Assembly: GCA_964035575.1 (NCBI GenBank)
Contig: OZ037846.1
Coordinates: 1,205,501-1,269,500, forward strand
DNA from: Rhynchopus sp. YZ270_cl-10
Taxonomy: Eukaryota; Euglenozoa; Diplonemea; Diplonemida; Diplonemidae
Length of the DNA stretch: 64,000 nucleotides
Direction of reading: 5' to 3'
Shown: positions 21,501-30,124 of the stretch, in pieces
Layout of the letters: every line of letters starts with the position of its first letter
How positions within the stretch are numbered: position 1 is the stretch's first letter
The notes under the pieces: generated by a model
What the model saw: only the letters and a program-made list of their open reading frames with translations
Database searches by the model: none
Told to the model about the DNA's origin: nothing
Program-made: the position numbers and the translations under genes

Positions 21501-24237
21501 CGCAACACGGAGCTGCAATGAGCTTCGAGCCGAAGCGAATATCGTGGCATTACAACATAATGAGGCAACCGAGAAGGTCTCTCTTCAGGTTGAAGCAATG
21601 AAGGGGCAACTTTCTGAAAAGGAAAAAAGCTTGGAGAGGGTTGAGAGGAAGTGCAGTACCGCCGAAAATGAGGTCTCTACGTTGAAAGAGAAATTGAGTG
21701 CGGTAGTAGCTTCTTCCGAGGGCTCAGCTACTGCCATGCTACGCGAACGCAGCGAATGGGTGCAAGAAAAGGAGGATCTCGAGCGGGACCTTGCGGCAGC
21801 GAAGGACGCTGAAGTGCTTTTGAAAACGCAGCTTTCTGCGTTGTCGGCAGACCAGGTCGAGGCGGATGGGAGTCGTGCAAAGCTGGTCGCAGATTTGTCA
21901 CAGCATGCAGAAGAAATGAGTGCCTTACAACGTGAAAACCATGATCTCAACAAAAACGTTGCATCTCTCACAAATGCTGTACATACTGCAGAGGCGAACA
22001 CCAAAGATGCTTTAGAATCTGCGGAAAAATCGGAGAAATTGAGTGAATCTCGGATCTCAACAATCGAAGCTTCTTTTGAATCCGCGACCACCCAGATCAC
22101 AGAGAAGGAGGAGGTTTTGGGGAAACAGAGGCATCAAATTTCGCAGTTGGAATCACATGCTGCAACACTATCAGCTTCTTTGGGGATTGCGAACAAAGAT
22201 ATTGAGGTGCTTAGGGGAAAATATGAGATGGAGAATGAATCACACACTGCAGAGATCACTTCATTAACAACACAACGCACTGCTTTGGAGGCTGCAAACA
22301 CTGCATTGCAACAGGAAGCTATCAAGGCGGAACAACGTCACCTCACTTCCCTCGCTGAGGTGACCCATTCCGCTGATACTGCTGCAGAAAAGGTCGTACG
22401 GCTTGAAGCAGAATGTGCCAGACTAAGCACTTTGCATAGTGCAGCGCTGTCGGACCTTGCTGCGGATATAGCAATGAAGGAGCAAAGCATCTTAGTATTA
22501 ACCACTACCGCCGAAGAGCAGGCAAGCGGGGCGCAAAACCAAATTTTGCAAATTCAAAATGAAGCGGAGAGTCATGCTGCAACGTTACTGCAATCCCGAG
22601 ACTCTGCTTTAGAAGATGTGGCGTCATTGCGGGCAACATTGGGTCAATGTGAAACCCATATTGTTTCATTACAAAGTCGCATCTCCGAAGCAGAAGGAGA
22701 ATCTATGGAAACAAAGACACAGGCAGAATTGACGCAAACTCAATTAACCGGACTCGAGGAGACGAACACTACTTTGACCACAACTCTAGAAGCGTCAAGT
22801 GAAGAGATCAAGCGGCTGCAAGGAGAGCTCCGTCAGAGGGCGGCAAAGGTTTCTTCTCTTGAAGCAGAGCTGTCAGAAAGCGAAGGCAAATTACGAACCG
22901 TCTGCCTCGATATTGACAATCAAAGCCATGAGCAACTTACCCTCTCCAATGCCCTGCAAAGCGCCGAAGCCAGCTCTACCATGGCAGCCCAAACCGTTAC
23001 CTTCACAAAACAGAGAGCAGCCGAAACTTTGCAAGCAAAGAACGAACAACTTCTCCGAAGCCAAGCATTCACCGCACTGCTTTGGCACGGTGTCTCCGAG
23101 GCAGGAAAGCTTGAAGCAGCAACCAGCGTGCGCATTTCATTGGAACAACAAATGGGGGTCTTGGCTCAAGGAATGGCGCGGCTGTTGGGTTTGCGGTACC
23201 TGGCGAAGCTTTCAGTGTGGGGGAAGGTAAAATCCTATTCTAGAGTCGGCAAAAAGTCAAAGGTGGAACTAATCGATGTAAACGAACAGCTGCGTATCAG
23301 AGTTTTGAAGCTTGCCTCAGAGAGAGACGAACTGCGGTCCCTATGCAAACCAGGCAACCGTATTACTGCTATGAGTCCTCAACGCGCTGCGAGGCGCCGT
23401 AAAAACGCAGCCTCCGCATCCCGAAACAATCGGATCCAAAAAATGCCAAAAGGGGTCCGCAAACAGGCCCTCCGTATGACTCAATGCATTCACAATTTGG
23501 AGGCACAGCTTTCCGTTCTTTCTCGAACTCTGTCTCAAGAGCAGGACTTTGCTTCTCAGGTTCAGAAGAGATGTTCGGATTTGTACACTGAAAAGGCGGA
23601 TCGATTAGGGGTCCTGCAAATTGCAGAGTTGAAGGAGTGTTTTAAGCTTGGACCAAATGCGAGTCAAACGCGAGAGAGATTAGAGCAGATGTTGTTGAGG
23701 CGAGAGGAAATGCTGATGTGGTACTGTGAACGGGTAGAGGCGTTGTATACAAAGGGAACGTTGCAGAGTCAGGCAGAGATGCAGGAGAGTGCTGTTGGTG
23801 CGTTGTCGGATCAGCTGCGGTTATTCGGATTTTTGTGGCGCCACCCCCCAAGAAGAAGATGTGAGATGAACGAAGAGCACCTTATGTCATTAGAAGATGA
23901 TCACGAATACCTGGACAGGGATTGGGACAACCATGACGCAAAGGTGTCTGCCTTCAACAGCGAATTACGTACATTGGATGTAACACGAATTCGGTCGAGA
24001 GTGGAAAGGGCGAAAGAGCTGTCAGTACGGTCGAGGCTGATCTTACCAGGAGTGGAGGGTGGTGGTGGTGGTGGTGACGGTGACGGTGACGATACAGACC
24101 TTGTCGCTGCGGCGCTGCTGGAAACGCCAGCGCAGATGCCGCGGAAAGCGTCGATGTTTTCGCGTAGGGGGAGCCGTGCGGCAAGCCCCAAAGGAGGTGC
24201 AAAGCGTGCCCAGTCTTCACGCTGTGCGCAGCAATAA
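18595..24237 (+). CDS. N-terminal motor kinesin, kinesin-3-like, 1880 aa
   Basis: A microtubule motor ATPase. The motor domain spans about 15-370: P-loop GQTGSGKT 107-114, switch I NAVSSRSH 226-233, switch II DLAGSE 267-272, and YRESLLTYVLSDSLGGNSKT 316-335 (the microtubule-binding region). The neck around 354-374 (LRYASRARKIVNHAVINEE) resembles kinesin-3 motors, but no FHA domain follows, so the class is tentative. Then come Ser/Pro/Lys-rich linkers (about 455-520 and 645-735) separated by coiled coil, and a very long coiled coil (about 735-1500) rich in Glu/Ala/Lys heptads. The C-terminal part is basic (about 1530-1700), with a Gly/Asp run near 1820 and an RRGSR tail. The 5.6-kb frame has no intron. 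Start: the first in-frame ATG, next to the pyrimidine tract and six residues before a Ser-rich extension of the motor. Confidence 0.93.
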   Translation: MEKRDGGSPSSASSSVKVIVRIRPLNDTERKAGPSPFMKRTDVATEILLANPGDDTARGAVYAFDDIVWSCDVENGVSDQAAVYKAAGEALLANALKGFNCCCFAYGQTGSGKTHTMMGDPHHPDTSGLIPRVSTHLFDELSATSSRRYQVSASYMEIYQEQVLDLITTKGFSSPSSVSNLKVRTHPTDGVYVENLSRHKVSSVEELLKLIRVGAESRHTAATKMNAVSSRSHALLTIFVNAVELVDSKDGSEDGVRRFESKVNLVDLAGSERTKKSEVEGGAFTEATKINLSLTTLGRVIDSLAGIAGSTTVPPYRESLLTYVLSDSLGGNSKTAMLATVSPHSSNYEETQSTLRYASRARKIVNHAVINEEGADRNKIKAMKEEIDRLNRDLMKSRSKEHISELIDLRSDRERYAKHIKELTERNHALTAKVTALEIALKQEKDRKEKDNSKQFARSHTDITKSSGGSPKKKKDADPPQLDPLARSVSPSYSREQAADFARPTPLHDVDLTASLDNVIKGVDEGVSPEKKQKNLKSTQQIALLTKEATELKLKLQRSEKRGILSEQKLKRSCEDTEKELKLETEKTKKLLKEVEEKNAKISALEKKALASSSAVIKKPVKKVVKKKIRPSSPTGSNPHSSAASTVSHSGSEEDEDEETTAPPRLSSSTLEKPKLPKAPKSLRSSPVSSPATSGTHAVPKIPRRASTASLKKTSSTASLDKLSMQADKDRKEAEITEANLRATIEEMDAKLTAAFCSHNEEIQQISEEAASKASVTLTEMEASKEEVQTLKKKLITVQEAASSHHISYVKFKKEKETAETELAAAKSTIDIERTKLAELNTKHNKLEEETHALRTQQNIQSVEMGVLKGQILEAEALAADAALKETQHHTQTTLLKEQLDAVEATITSERAASASLRKHSLSSQAASQGDIASLKEELVSLRSEKTAAIEAKESFYTRLMQAEQSKADATRSCNELRAEANIVALQHNEATEKVSLQVEAMKGQLSEKEKSLERVERKCSTAENEVSTLKEKLSAVVASSEGSATAMLRERSEWVQEKEDLERDLAAAKDAEVLLKTQLSALSADQVEADGSRAKLVADLSQHAEEMSALQRENHDLNKNVASLTNAVHTAEANTKDALESAEKSEKLSESRISTIEASFESATTQITEKEEVLGKQRHQISQLESHAATLSASLGIANKDIEVLRGKYEMENESHTAEITSLTTQRTALEAANTALQQEAIKAEQRHLTSLAEVTHSADTAAEKVVRLEAECARLSTLHSAALSDLAADIAMKEQSILVLTTTAEEQASGAQNQILQIQNEAESHAATLLQSRDSALEDVASLRATLGQCETHIVSLQSRISEAEGESMETKTQAELTQTQLTGLEETNTTLTTTLEASSEEIKRLQGELRQRAAKVSSLEAELSESEGKLRTVCLDIDNQSHEQLTLSNALQSAEASSTMAAQTVTFTKQRAAETLQAKNEQLLRSQAFTALLWHGVSEAGKLEAATSVRISLEQQMGVLAQGMARLLGLRYLAKLSVWGKVKSYSRVGKKSKVELIDVNEQLRIRVLKLASERDELRSLCKPGNRITAMSPQRAARRRKNAASASRNNRIQKMPKGVRKQALRMTQCIHNLEAQLSVLSRTLSQEQDFASQVQKRCSDLYTEKADRLGVLQIAELKECFKLGPNASQTRERLEQMLLRREEMLMWYCERVEALYTKGTLQSQAEMQESAVGALSDQLRLFGFLWRHPPRRRCEMNEEHLMSLEDDHEYLDRDWDNHDAKVSAFNSELRTLDVTRIRSRVERAKELSVRSRLILPGVEGGGGGGDGDGDDTDLVAAALLETPAQMPRKASMFSRRGSRAASPKGGAKRAQSSRCAQQ

Positions 24238-25300
24238 GTAACCTTTTTGATGTGTTTGAGAGGTTTCACTTAAAAAGGTTTCTTTTGTAACCGTGTACCA
24301 ATGAAGAGCCGGGGTTTTGATAACCCTGTGGAGAATTAGTGTCATGCGTTCTAACGAAAGGTGAGGCATTTTTTTGTACTTTCAACTTCTTCTGGTGGTT
24401 TTCCCTGGAACATTTCCCTGTACCCGGAGCTGGACAATAATAAAAGCCCCTTTCTTTGTTTTGTTTAGTTGGTACGCTACACCACGCCAAAAGTGTCACT
24501 TGTCGTTCCCTCACCCCCCTTCTTGTAGTTGTTTGATGCGTTGACGCTTCCACACACACTAAAAATCACCTGTTGGGTGGTGGTGTTGCGGAGCACGGTT
24601 GGGTGAGTGAACGACGGTGACACTTTCCGCTCACAAAGTAGTGTGCGTAATAATACTTCTCAGGTATTATTTGCTTCCACTTAGTATTTTGCACCTGGGT
24701 ATTATTTTGTGGGAAATTCGCTTATTTTTTTTTTGAAATGGAAAAACCACTTTTGTTATTCGCTGAATCAAAAGAGCAACTAATAGACTTCCCTAGAGCA
24801 GAAGTTAGCCCCTTTACCGGCTCTCTTTTTGGGATATCGTACGTCATGATGCTGGGATTAAAAATGGAGTGGATGGGGGGGGGGTATGGTATTTTGTGTA
24901 CATTAATCGATGCGGCGTTTAAGGGGAGAGGGGTTTTGGGATTGTGTTGGTTTATTTTTGTGCTTTCATCCATAGCTGGCATCGTAAAGCGAGTCTTCTC
25001 TTCGAGGGCTAACATTCATGGTAGCCAGTTTGATGATGGGAGAGCGGCAAAATTTAACGAAAATACTGGAGAATTGAGAAAGCGTCTGGGAGAGTCTGTC
25101 CCAAAAAAAAAACGTCAATTTTTTTGACGCTCTCCCGTTCAAACTGGCCACAGTGTTCATCTGAATTTTTTTTTTTTTGTATTTCTATTTCTGCAATAAT
25201 AGGGTAAGACGTCTGAGGTGCTTCTCCGAGTAACTTCGGGGGGGCGCACCCGAAGACGTTCAGAATCGAATAATCTGTCGACTGAGAAGCAGATTTAAGA
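24238..25300. other. Intergenic DNA downstream of the kinesin
   Basis: No confirmed gene. A 129-codon plus-strand frame at 24738-25127 has hydrophobic segments but no recognised motif; its end is shaped by an A-run, and it overlaps an inverted repeat (stem GCCAGTTTG...GGGAGAGCG at 25021-25045 with its complement at 25129-25150). It is probably not a gene. A dispersed phrase, ACTTTCAACTTCT followed by CTGGTGG, occurs at about 24380 and again near 26085. Confidence 0.5.
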
Positions 25301-25371
25301 CACGGATACTGCCAGATCTGGCTCGTTTTCCAGATTTGAAATCTGGTTGCCCAGATCTGGCAGTATCCTTG
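25301..25371. mobile_element. 71-bp miniature beta-family element, 6-bp TSD
   Basis: It begins CACGGATACTGCCAGATC and ends with the near-complement, and is flanked by TTAAGA at 25295-25300 and 25372-25377. Its inside (TGGCTCGTTTTCCAGAT) matches the right end of the 7530-11159 element read in reverse. It is therefore essentially two beta termini back to back. Confidence 0.88.
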
Positions 25372-25646
25372 TTAAGAGTGAATCAGACCAGACATCTTTT
25401 TGTTGTACAGAAGTCTGGTTCTCAAGTGTGCATATCTGACGCTCTCCACCACCCTCCCGCCCCTAAAGACACCCTTCATAAGAATAAAATGTGTACGCAC
25501 TGTTTCACATTTTAGTTTCAAAGCTTTCCCTATTTATCTCGCAAACTATATTTTCGTTTTTTTTAAAGTGCCCTCCGTCCGCCGGGTGTACGGTGAGGCG
25601 TTTTGCACGTTCAACTTCTCTCTCTCTCTTTTTACTCCGGGGTTCG

Positions 25647-25754
25647 ATTTTTGATCCTTCGATGTCGGCTCTTCCTAGCCTAGACAAGCAGAATTGTCTA
25701 AGGGTTGGATTGTTCACCCACTAACAGGGAACGTGAGCTGGGTTTAGACCGTCG
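25647..25754 (+). rRNA. Fragment of eukaryotic LSU (28S) rRNA, 108 bp
   Basis: The stretch TTTTTGATCCTTCGATGTCG, then GGCTCTTCCTA, AAGCAGAATT, GTTGGATTGTTCACCCACTA and GGGAACGTGAGCTGGGTTT up to GACCGTCG is the highly conserved domain of cytoplasmic LSU rRNA just before the 3' domain. The order and spacing are those of the intact molecule, and the wording is eukaryotic rather than bacterial or plastid. One variable hairpin reads AGACAAGCAGAATTGTCT, so both stem strands differ together from the common GTGAAGCAGAATTCAC. The match stops abruptly on both sides, so this is a fragment and not an rRNA gene. Confidence 0.88.
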
Positions 25755-26619
25755 ATAACCCGCGGAGTGTCAGGGTGCCTGCTGTCCCAGAGGCGTGTGC
25801 GCTATCAACTTCACCTTTTTTTTTTTTTTTTGTTGGTCTCTTCTCTGCTGTGCTTATTGGTACAAGTGTGATCGGACTGCACGTAACATGTGTTTCCTTC
25901 CTCAACCATCACCCATACATCCCCATAGATACACGATAACTGTTTTATTTTAAAATTTATTTTTGGAATTAAAGGTGACTGGGCAAAATGCTTAGATTCA
26001 TCTTACCAACCGCACTTTGTTTTTTCTTTTTTTGTTCTTCTTTTTTTGGGGTTCGCTAACCTGCAGAGAACCAGTGTCGTGTTGCACTTTCAACTTCTCT
26101 TTTCTGGTGGTTTCCCTGTACCCTGATTGAGGGAAAATGTCAGTTTTAGCGTCAGGCAAAAGATGAACAAGGTTTTTATTGTTTTTATTTTATTTTATTT
26201 CGAAACCGAACTAACTTCGTCCACTGAACATTCTTCGTGTGAATATTGCCGCACGGTGGGCCCTGTAAGCCTCCTGTTGCCTGTCGGGGCCCCCCCTGTG
26301 GAATGAATTTTAACTTTCTCTTCCGCTGCCTCGTGATTTATTCAATACTCAATAATGATTTTCCCACCTTCCTTCACCCCCTAGGGTAGGGTTACCCAAG
26401 GTGAGGTCAGGTCCCGTTTTTCTTTTGTCACCTCATGAAGGCATGGGGGGTGAAACATCTTTTCAGATGATGTGGAATCTTTTCATCTTTTTCACATCTT
26501 GTCACGTCGTGAAAAAAGGAAAAAAAAAAAAAAAGTGCTCGCACACGCAGGCTTTGCGCTAACTTCTGTCCTTTGTCCCGGGATTTTTGGATATTTTTGT
26601 GGTGCGTTTTTTTTTTGCA
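25755..26619. other. AT-rich intergenic DNA
   Basis: No gene is seen. It contains T- and A-runs, the dispersed phrase GCACTTTCAACTTCTCTTTT near 26083 and a diverged copy of the GCTTAGGTTCATCTTA motif (25998-26012). Confidence 0.55.
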
Positions 26620-28380
26620 AACCGGGGTTTCCTTAAGAAAACCAGAGAATCTCATATTTCATAGTAAGGGTACTTTAGAGTGTTTTCACACACACATGTG
26701 ACCCCACCGTGGAGAGCAATCGTCTCGCGCGATCAAAAGAAAGCAGAGAAGAGGGAAAAGAAAAAAGAAAAAAGTTGGGTACCGTGCGCCTGCGGCGCTA
26801 CCTGTTCCTACCCTCCTTTATGTTTAAACACGATGTACTTATGTACGTGTTCATTTTATTTTGAGTGCGACTCCACATCCCCCCTGAGGATGATCTCCTT
26901 CCTCGCGGATAAAGATTGATTAGGACGCCATGGGACACACCTCCGAGGCCATAACCGTCCTGGGTTTTCTCACTCTTCTCTGTGGTCACTGAAACCCCAC
27001 CGCCATCACTACGTTACCGATAGCTTCTTCAGTACGTTGGGTTTTCAGACCTGAAAATAACCCTTGTTTACGAATATGGGCTCATGTTTTGTCAAATTTT
27101 AAGTCGCTGCATTTTTGTCCATTTTTCCGTACATCCCAATCCGGGATTGGTTCGGAAATGCAACAAAACGACCTCTTGGCGGGAAAAAGCCACAGGAAAT
27201 TTACGCACTTTTTGCAAACAGGGGTTTCCTTACTAAAACCAGAGGAATCTCATCGTTCAGAGTAAGAGTACTTTAGAGTGTTTTTGCACACACATGTGAC
27301 CCCACCGTGGAGAGCAATCGGCTCGTGCAATCAAAAGAAAGCAGAGAAAAGGGAAAAATAAAAAGACAAAAGTTGGGTACCGTGCGCCTGCGGCGCTACC
27401 TGTTCCCAGTCAAAACACCACAATTTCATCTGAATTTGGGTTTTCAGACCTGAAAATGCCCCTCGTTAAGAGTATGGGTTCATATTTTGTGAAAATTTAA
27501 GTCACTAAAATTTTGTCCATTTTTCCGAATATGCCCCACCACAGCCCGGGATTGGCTCGGAAATGCCACAAAACACTGCTTTTTCACCCCCTGACGCACA
27601 ACTATTTGAGGTGCGTTTTTTTGGTCCCGAAACACGATTTTTCAGATTTTTTTCCAAAAGTTAGCGCGAAGCCTGCGCACACGATCTGCAGCAGTTCTAC
27701 TCAATATTTTTTCAGATGAGTCACCACCACGGTTCGCACGGATCGCGATCCGTCAATTGCGGTACTTTTCCGGGAAAAACAAAAAAAAAAAGTGGGGTGC
27801 ACACGGGGGTCGCGCTACGCGCCTACCGACTACCGTAGATTTTTGACGATTTTGCTCGGTACGTTTTTCCTTACTAAAACCAGAGAATCTCATATTTCAT
27901 AGTAAGAGTATTTCGGAGTGTTTTTGCACACACATGTGTGACCCCACCGTGGAGAGCAATCGGCTCGCGCAATCAAAAGAAAGCAGAGAAAAGGGAAAAC
28001 GAAAAAAGACAAAAGTTGGGTACCGTGCGCCTGCGGCGCTACTGTGTTCCCACTCAAAACACCACAATTTCATCTTAAGTTAGGTTTTCAAACCTGAAAA
28101 TGACCCTTGTTTACGAGTATGGGTTCATATTTTGCAAAAATTTAAGTCAATAAAATTTTGTCCATTTTTCCAAAATGACCCCATCACTTTCTGCAATCGC
28201 ACCGAATCGGACGATGCGATCGACAAAAACGCCCAAAAACGCACCCCACACCCCCTTTTTTTTCGTGATCTGGACCCCAAAATTTGTGTTCGTGATCTGG
28301 GAACATGCTTGTTTTTGACCAAAGAAAAAAAATTCTTTGCCCTAAATCGGGCGTGGTAGGTGATCCAATGGCCCAAAAAA
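26620..28380 (+). repeat. R1 tandem array, three ~600-640-bp units
   Basis: Three head-to-tail units begin near 26620, 27220 and 27860. Each runs GGTTTCCTTA...AACCAGAG..ATCTCAT, then GTGACCCCACCGTGGAGAGC (26698, 27296, 27938), CAATCAAAAGAAAGCAGAGA, TTGGGTACCGTGCGCCTGCG, and a second part around CCTGAAAATGACCCTTGTTT / ATTTTGTCCATTTTTCC. Single copies lie at 15634-15905 and, reversed, at 43915-44045. The tail copy ends in long T-runs at 28467-28513. Confidence 0.85.
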
Positions 28381-28519
28381 TCTAAAGAAAATCTCAGATT
28401 GACTTTTTCTGGAAAAAATTTTTCAAGTGAAAATTTCAGCCAAAAATACGGTCATTTTCACCTGATTTTTTTTTTTTTTTTTTTTTTTTTTTACGACGTT
28501 TTTTTTTTTTCACGATCAA

Positions 28520-29897
28520 GAAACGAAGTTGTGAGAGATTTCTGAAATTTTAGATCGTGATAAGATCTTTTACCCCCCATGTGAAGGAGGAAATAGAAAC
28601 AACGACACTTGAACACACTTTTGCGGTTCTAGGGACGAACCGCGCTGCAGAGCCACCTCCTCACCAAACAGGTCGAGGTGTGTGCGTTTCACCACAACCT
28701 GTCTCCCATGGGTTTTATTGTGTGATGAGTGTTAAGTTTCTATTTTTTTTCGTTCTTTCTTTTCTTTTTCGATAACAATTCTCTGTCTTCCCACAACCTC
28801 TCATTCGCCCCCTATAGGGTAACCGAAGGTGAAGATATAGTCCCGGATTTTAGGGAAATTTTTTTTGCCGAAAATGCCCCACCTATTAGTAACCGGGCTC
28901 ATATTTTCTAAAAATTAAAGGGAAGGGGGTTTCGAATCTCATCTCATCACGTTTGTTTTGCTTTCTTTTGTGTGTGTTTTTTTCCTCTTCTCAAGGCCAG
29001 GGTGTTTTTTTTGTTTTTGTTTTTGTTTTTCTTCTTTTTTGATGACGAATCAGTGTGAAGGCTTAGGTGTCTATCTAACCAGCTTTAACCTTCAAGGTAC
29101 ACTGTTCACGAGAGGGCTTTTCTAGTTCAAGCCAACTTCTTCTTCTCTTTCTTCTTCTTTTTCAAGGTGACTAAGCACAGCCACTGTGTTCAAAACATTA
29201 AGTAATCTAATCAGACTAAGTACAGAGAGGCTTAGGTTCATCTTACAAAAACCCCCCCCCCACCCCCCCTTTTTTTTGCCACAGATTTTGTTGCTGTTGT
29301 AAGCCTCAGTTTCTATACATCTTCTGGTGTAAGGTGTTGGTCAGGTTGTTGCGCACGAGAGGCTTAGGGTCATCTTATATACTTTTCTCTTTTCAAAGCA
29401 AGGTGTCTGCAACGAAGGAAACCGCATACACTGTGCAGTTTTTTTTTCGTTGTACACAAAACCTGTCTTCTTCTGGGGTTTCAAAACAAAAAAAAAAAAA
29501 AAAAAACTACTTTTTAAATAGTGGGAGGTATCCAGGGAGCACTTTTTTCACACCGTCAAAAATATGAGAAAAAAAAGTGAGAATAGAAGTGAACAAATCT
29601 GAACACTGACCCCTGCTGCCCATACACAGCGCCTCACTTTTTCTGCAAATCCATAAAACCCCATTTTTCAAAAAAAAAAAATCTCTCCCCCCCCCAAAAA
29701 AAAAGAGCTGATATATTTTCCTCCTCACCCACCCACCCTCCATCTCCACGCGGTGCCTATGTGACCCCCTTGAGTAGCATGCTGAACAACATATGAACTG
29801 GTGCTATTTTTGTGCTATTTTCTGCTATTTTCTGCTATTTTCTGCTATTTTGGGGTCGTCGGCCACACCATCATGTCATACCTTTTTTTTTTTTGCA
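28520..29897. other. Repeat-rich intergenic DNA before the hAT element
   Basis: No gene is seen. It holds R2-type repeat DNA (28840-28920), homopolymer runs, and three copies of the motif (A)GGCTTAGGTTCATCTTA within 350 bases (near 29060, 29229 and 29362). A triple CTGCTATTTT direct repeat lies at 29818-29850, followed by GGGGTCGTC; the same phrase recurs at about 58500. Confidence 0.6.
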
Positions 29898-30124
29898 TTT
29901 CTTCCCAGGGCGTTCGCTATCGCCCTCGGTTTTTCAGGATCGTGGCGAAATGCCAAAATCCCTGAAATTATGTTTTTTTACTAGTGCTTAAAATAGGTCA
30001 AAAAAAAATTTTTCCCGCCGGAGAAGCTAGTTCGTGGGGGTGAATCCCTGATACTGATAGATGATAAAAAAAATGCGATTCGCGCGTGATCCCCCCACCC
30101 TTGCCCCCCCAAAACAAAGTGCTA

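Noticed and set aside
24738-25127. 129-codon hydrophobic frame
   Set aside because: Overlaps an inverted repeat and an A-run, no recognised motif, no paralogue here; kept only as a note.
29060-29385. tRNA-like genes from A-box and B-box resemblance
   Set aside because: The box spacing is far too short and no cloverleaf can be drawn.
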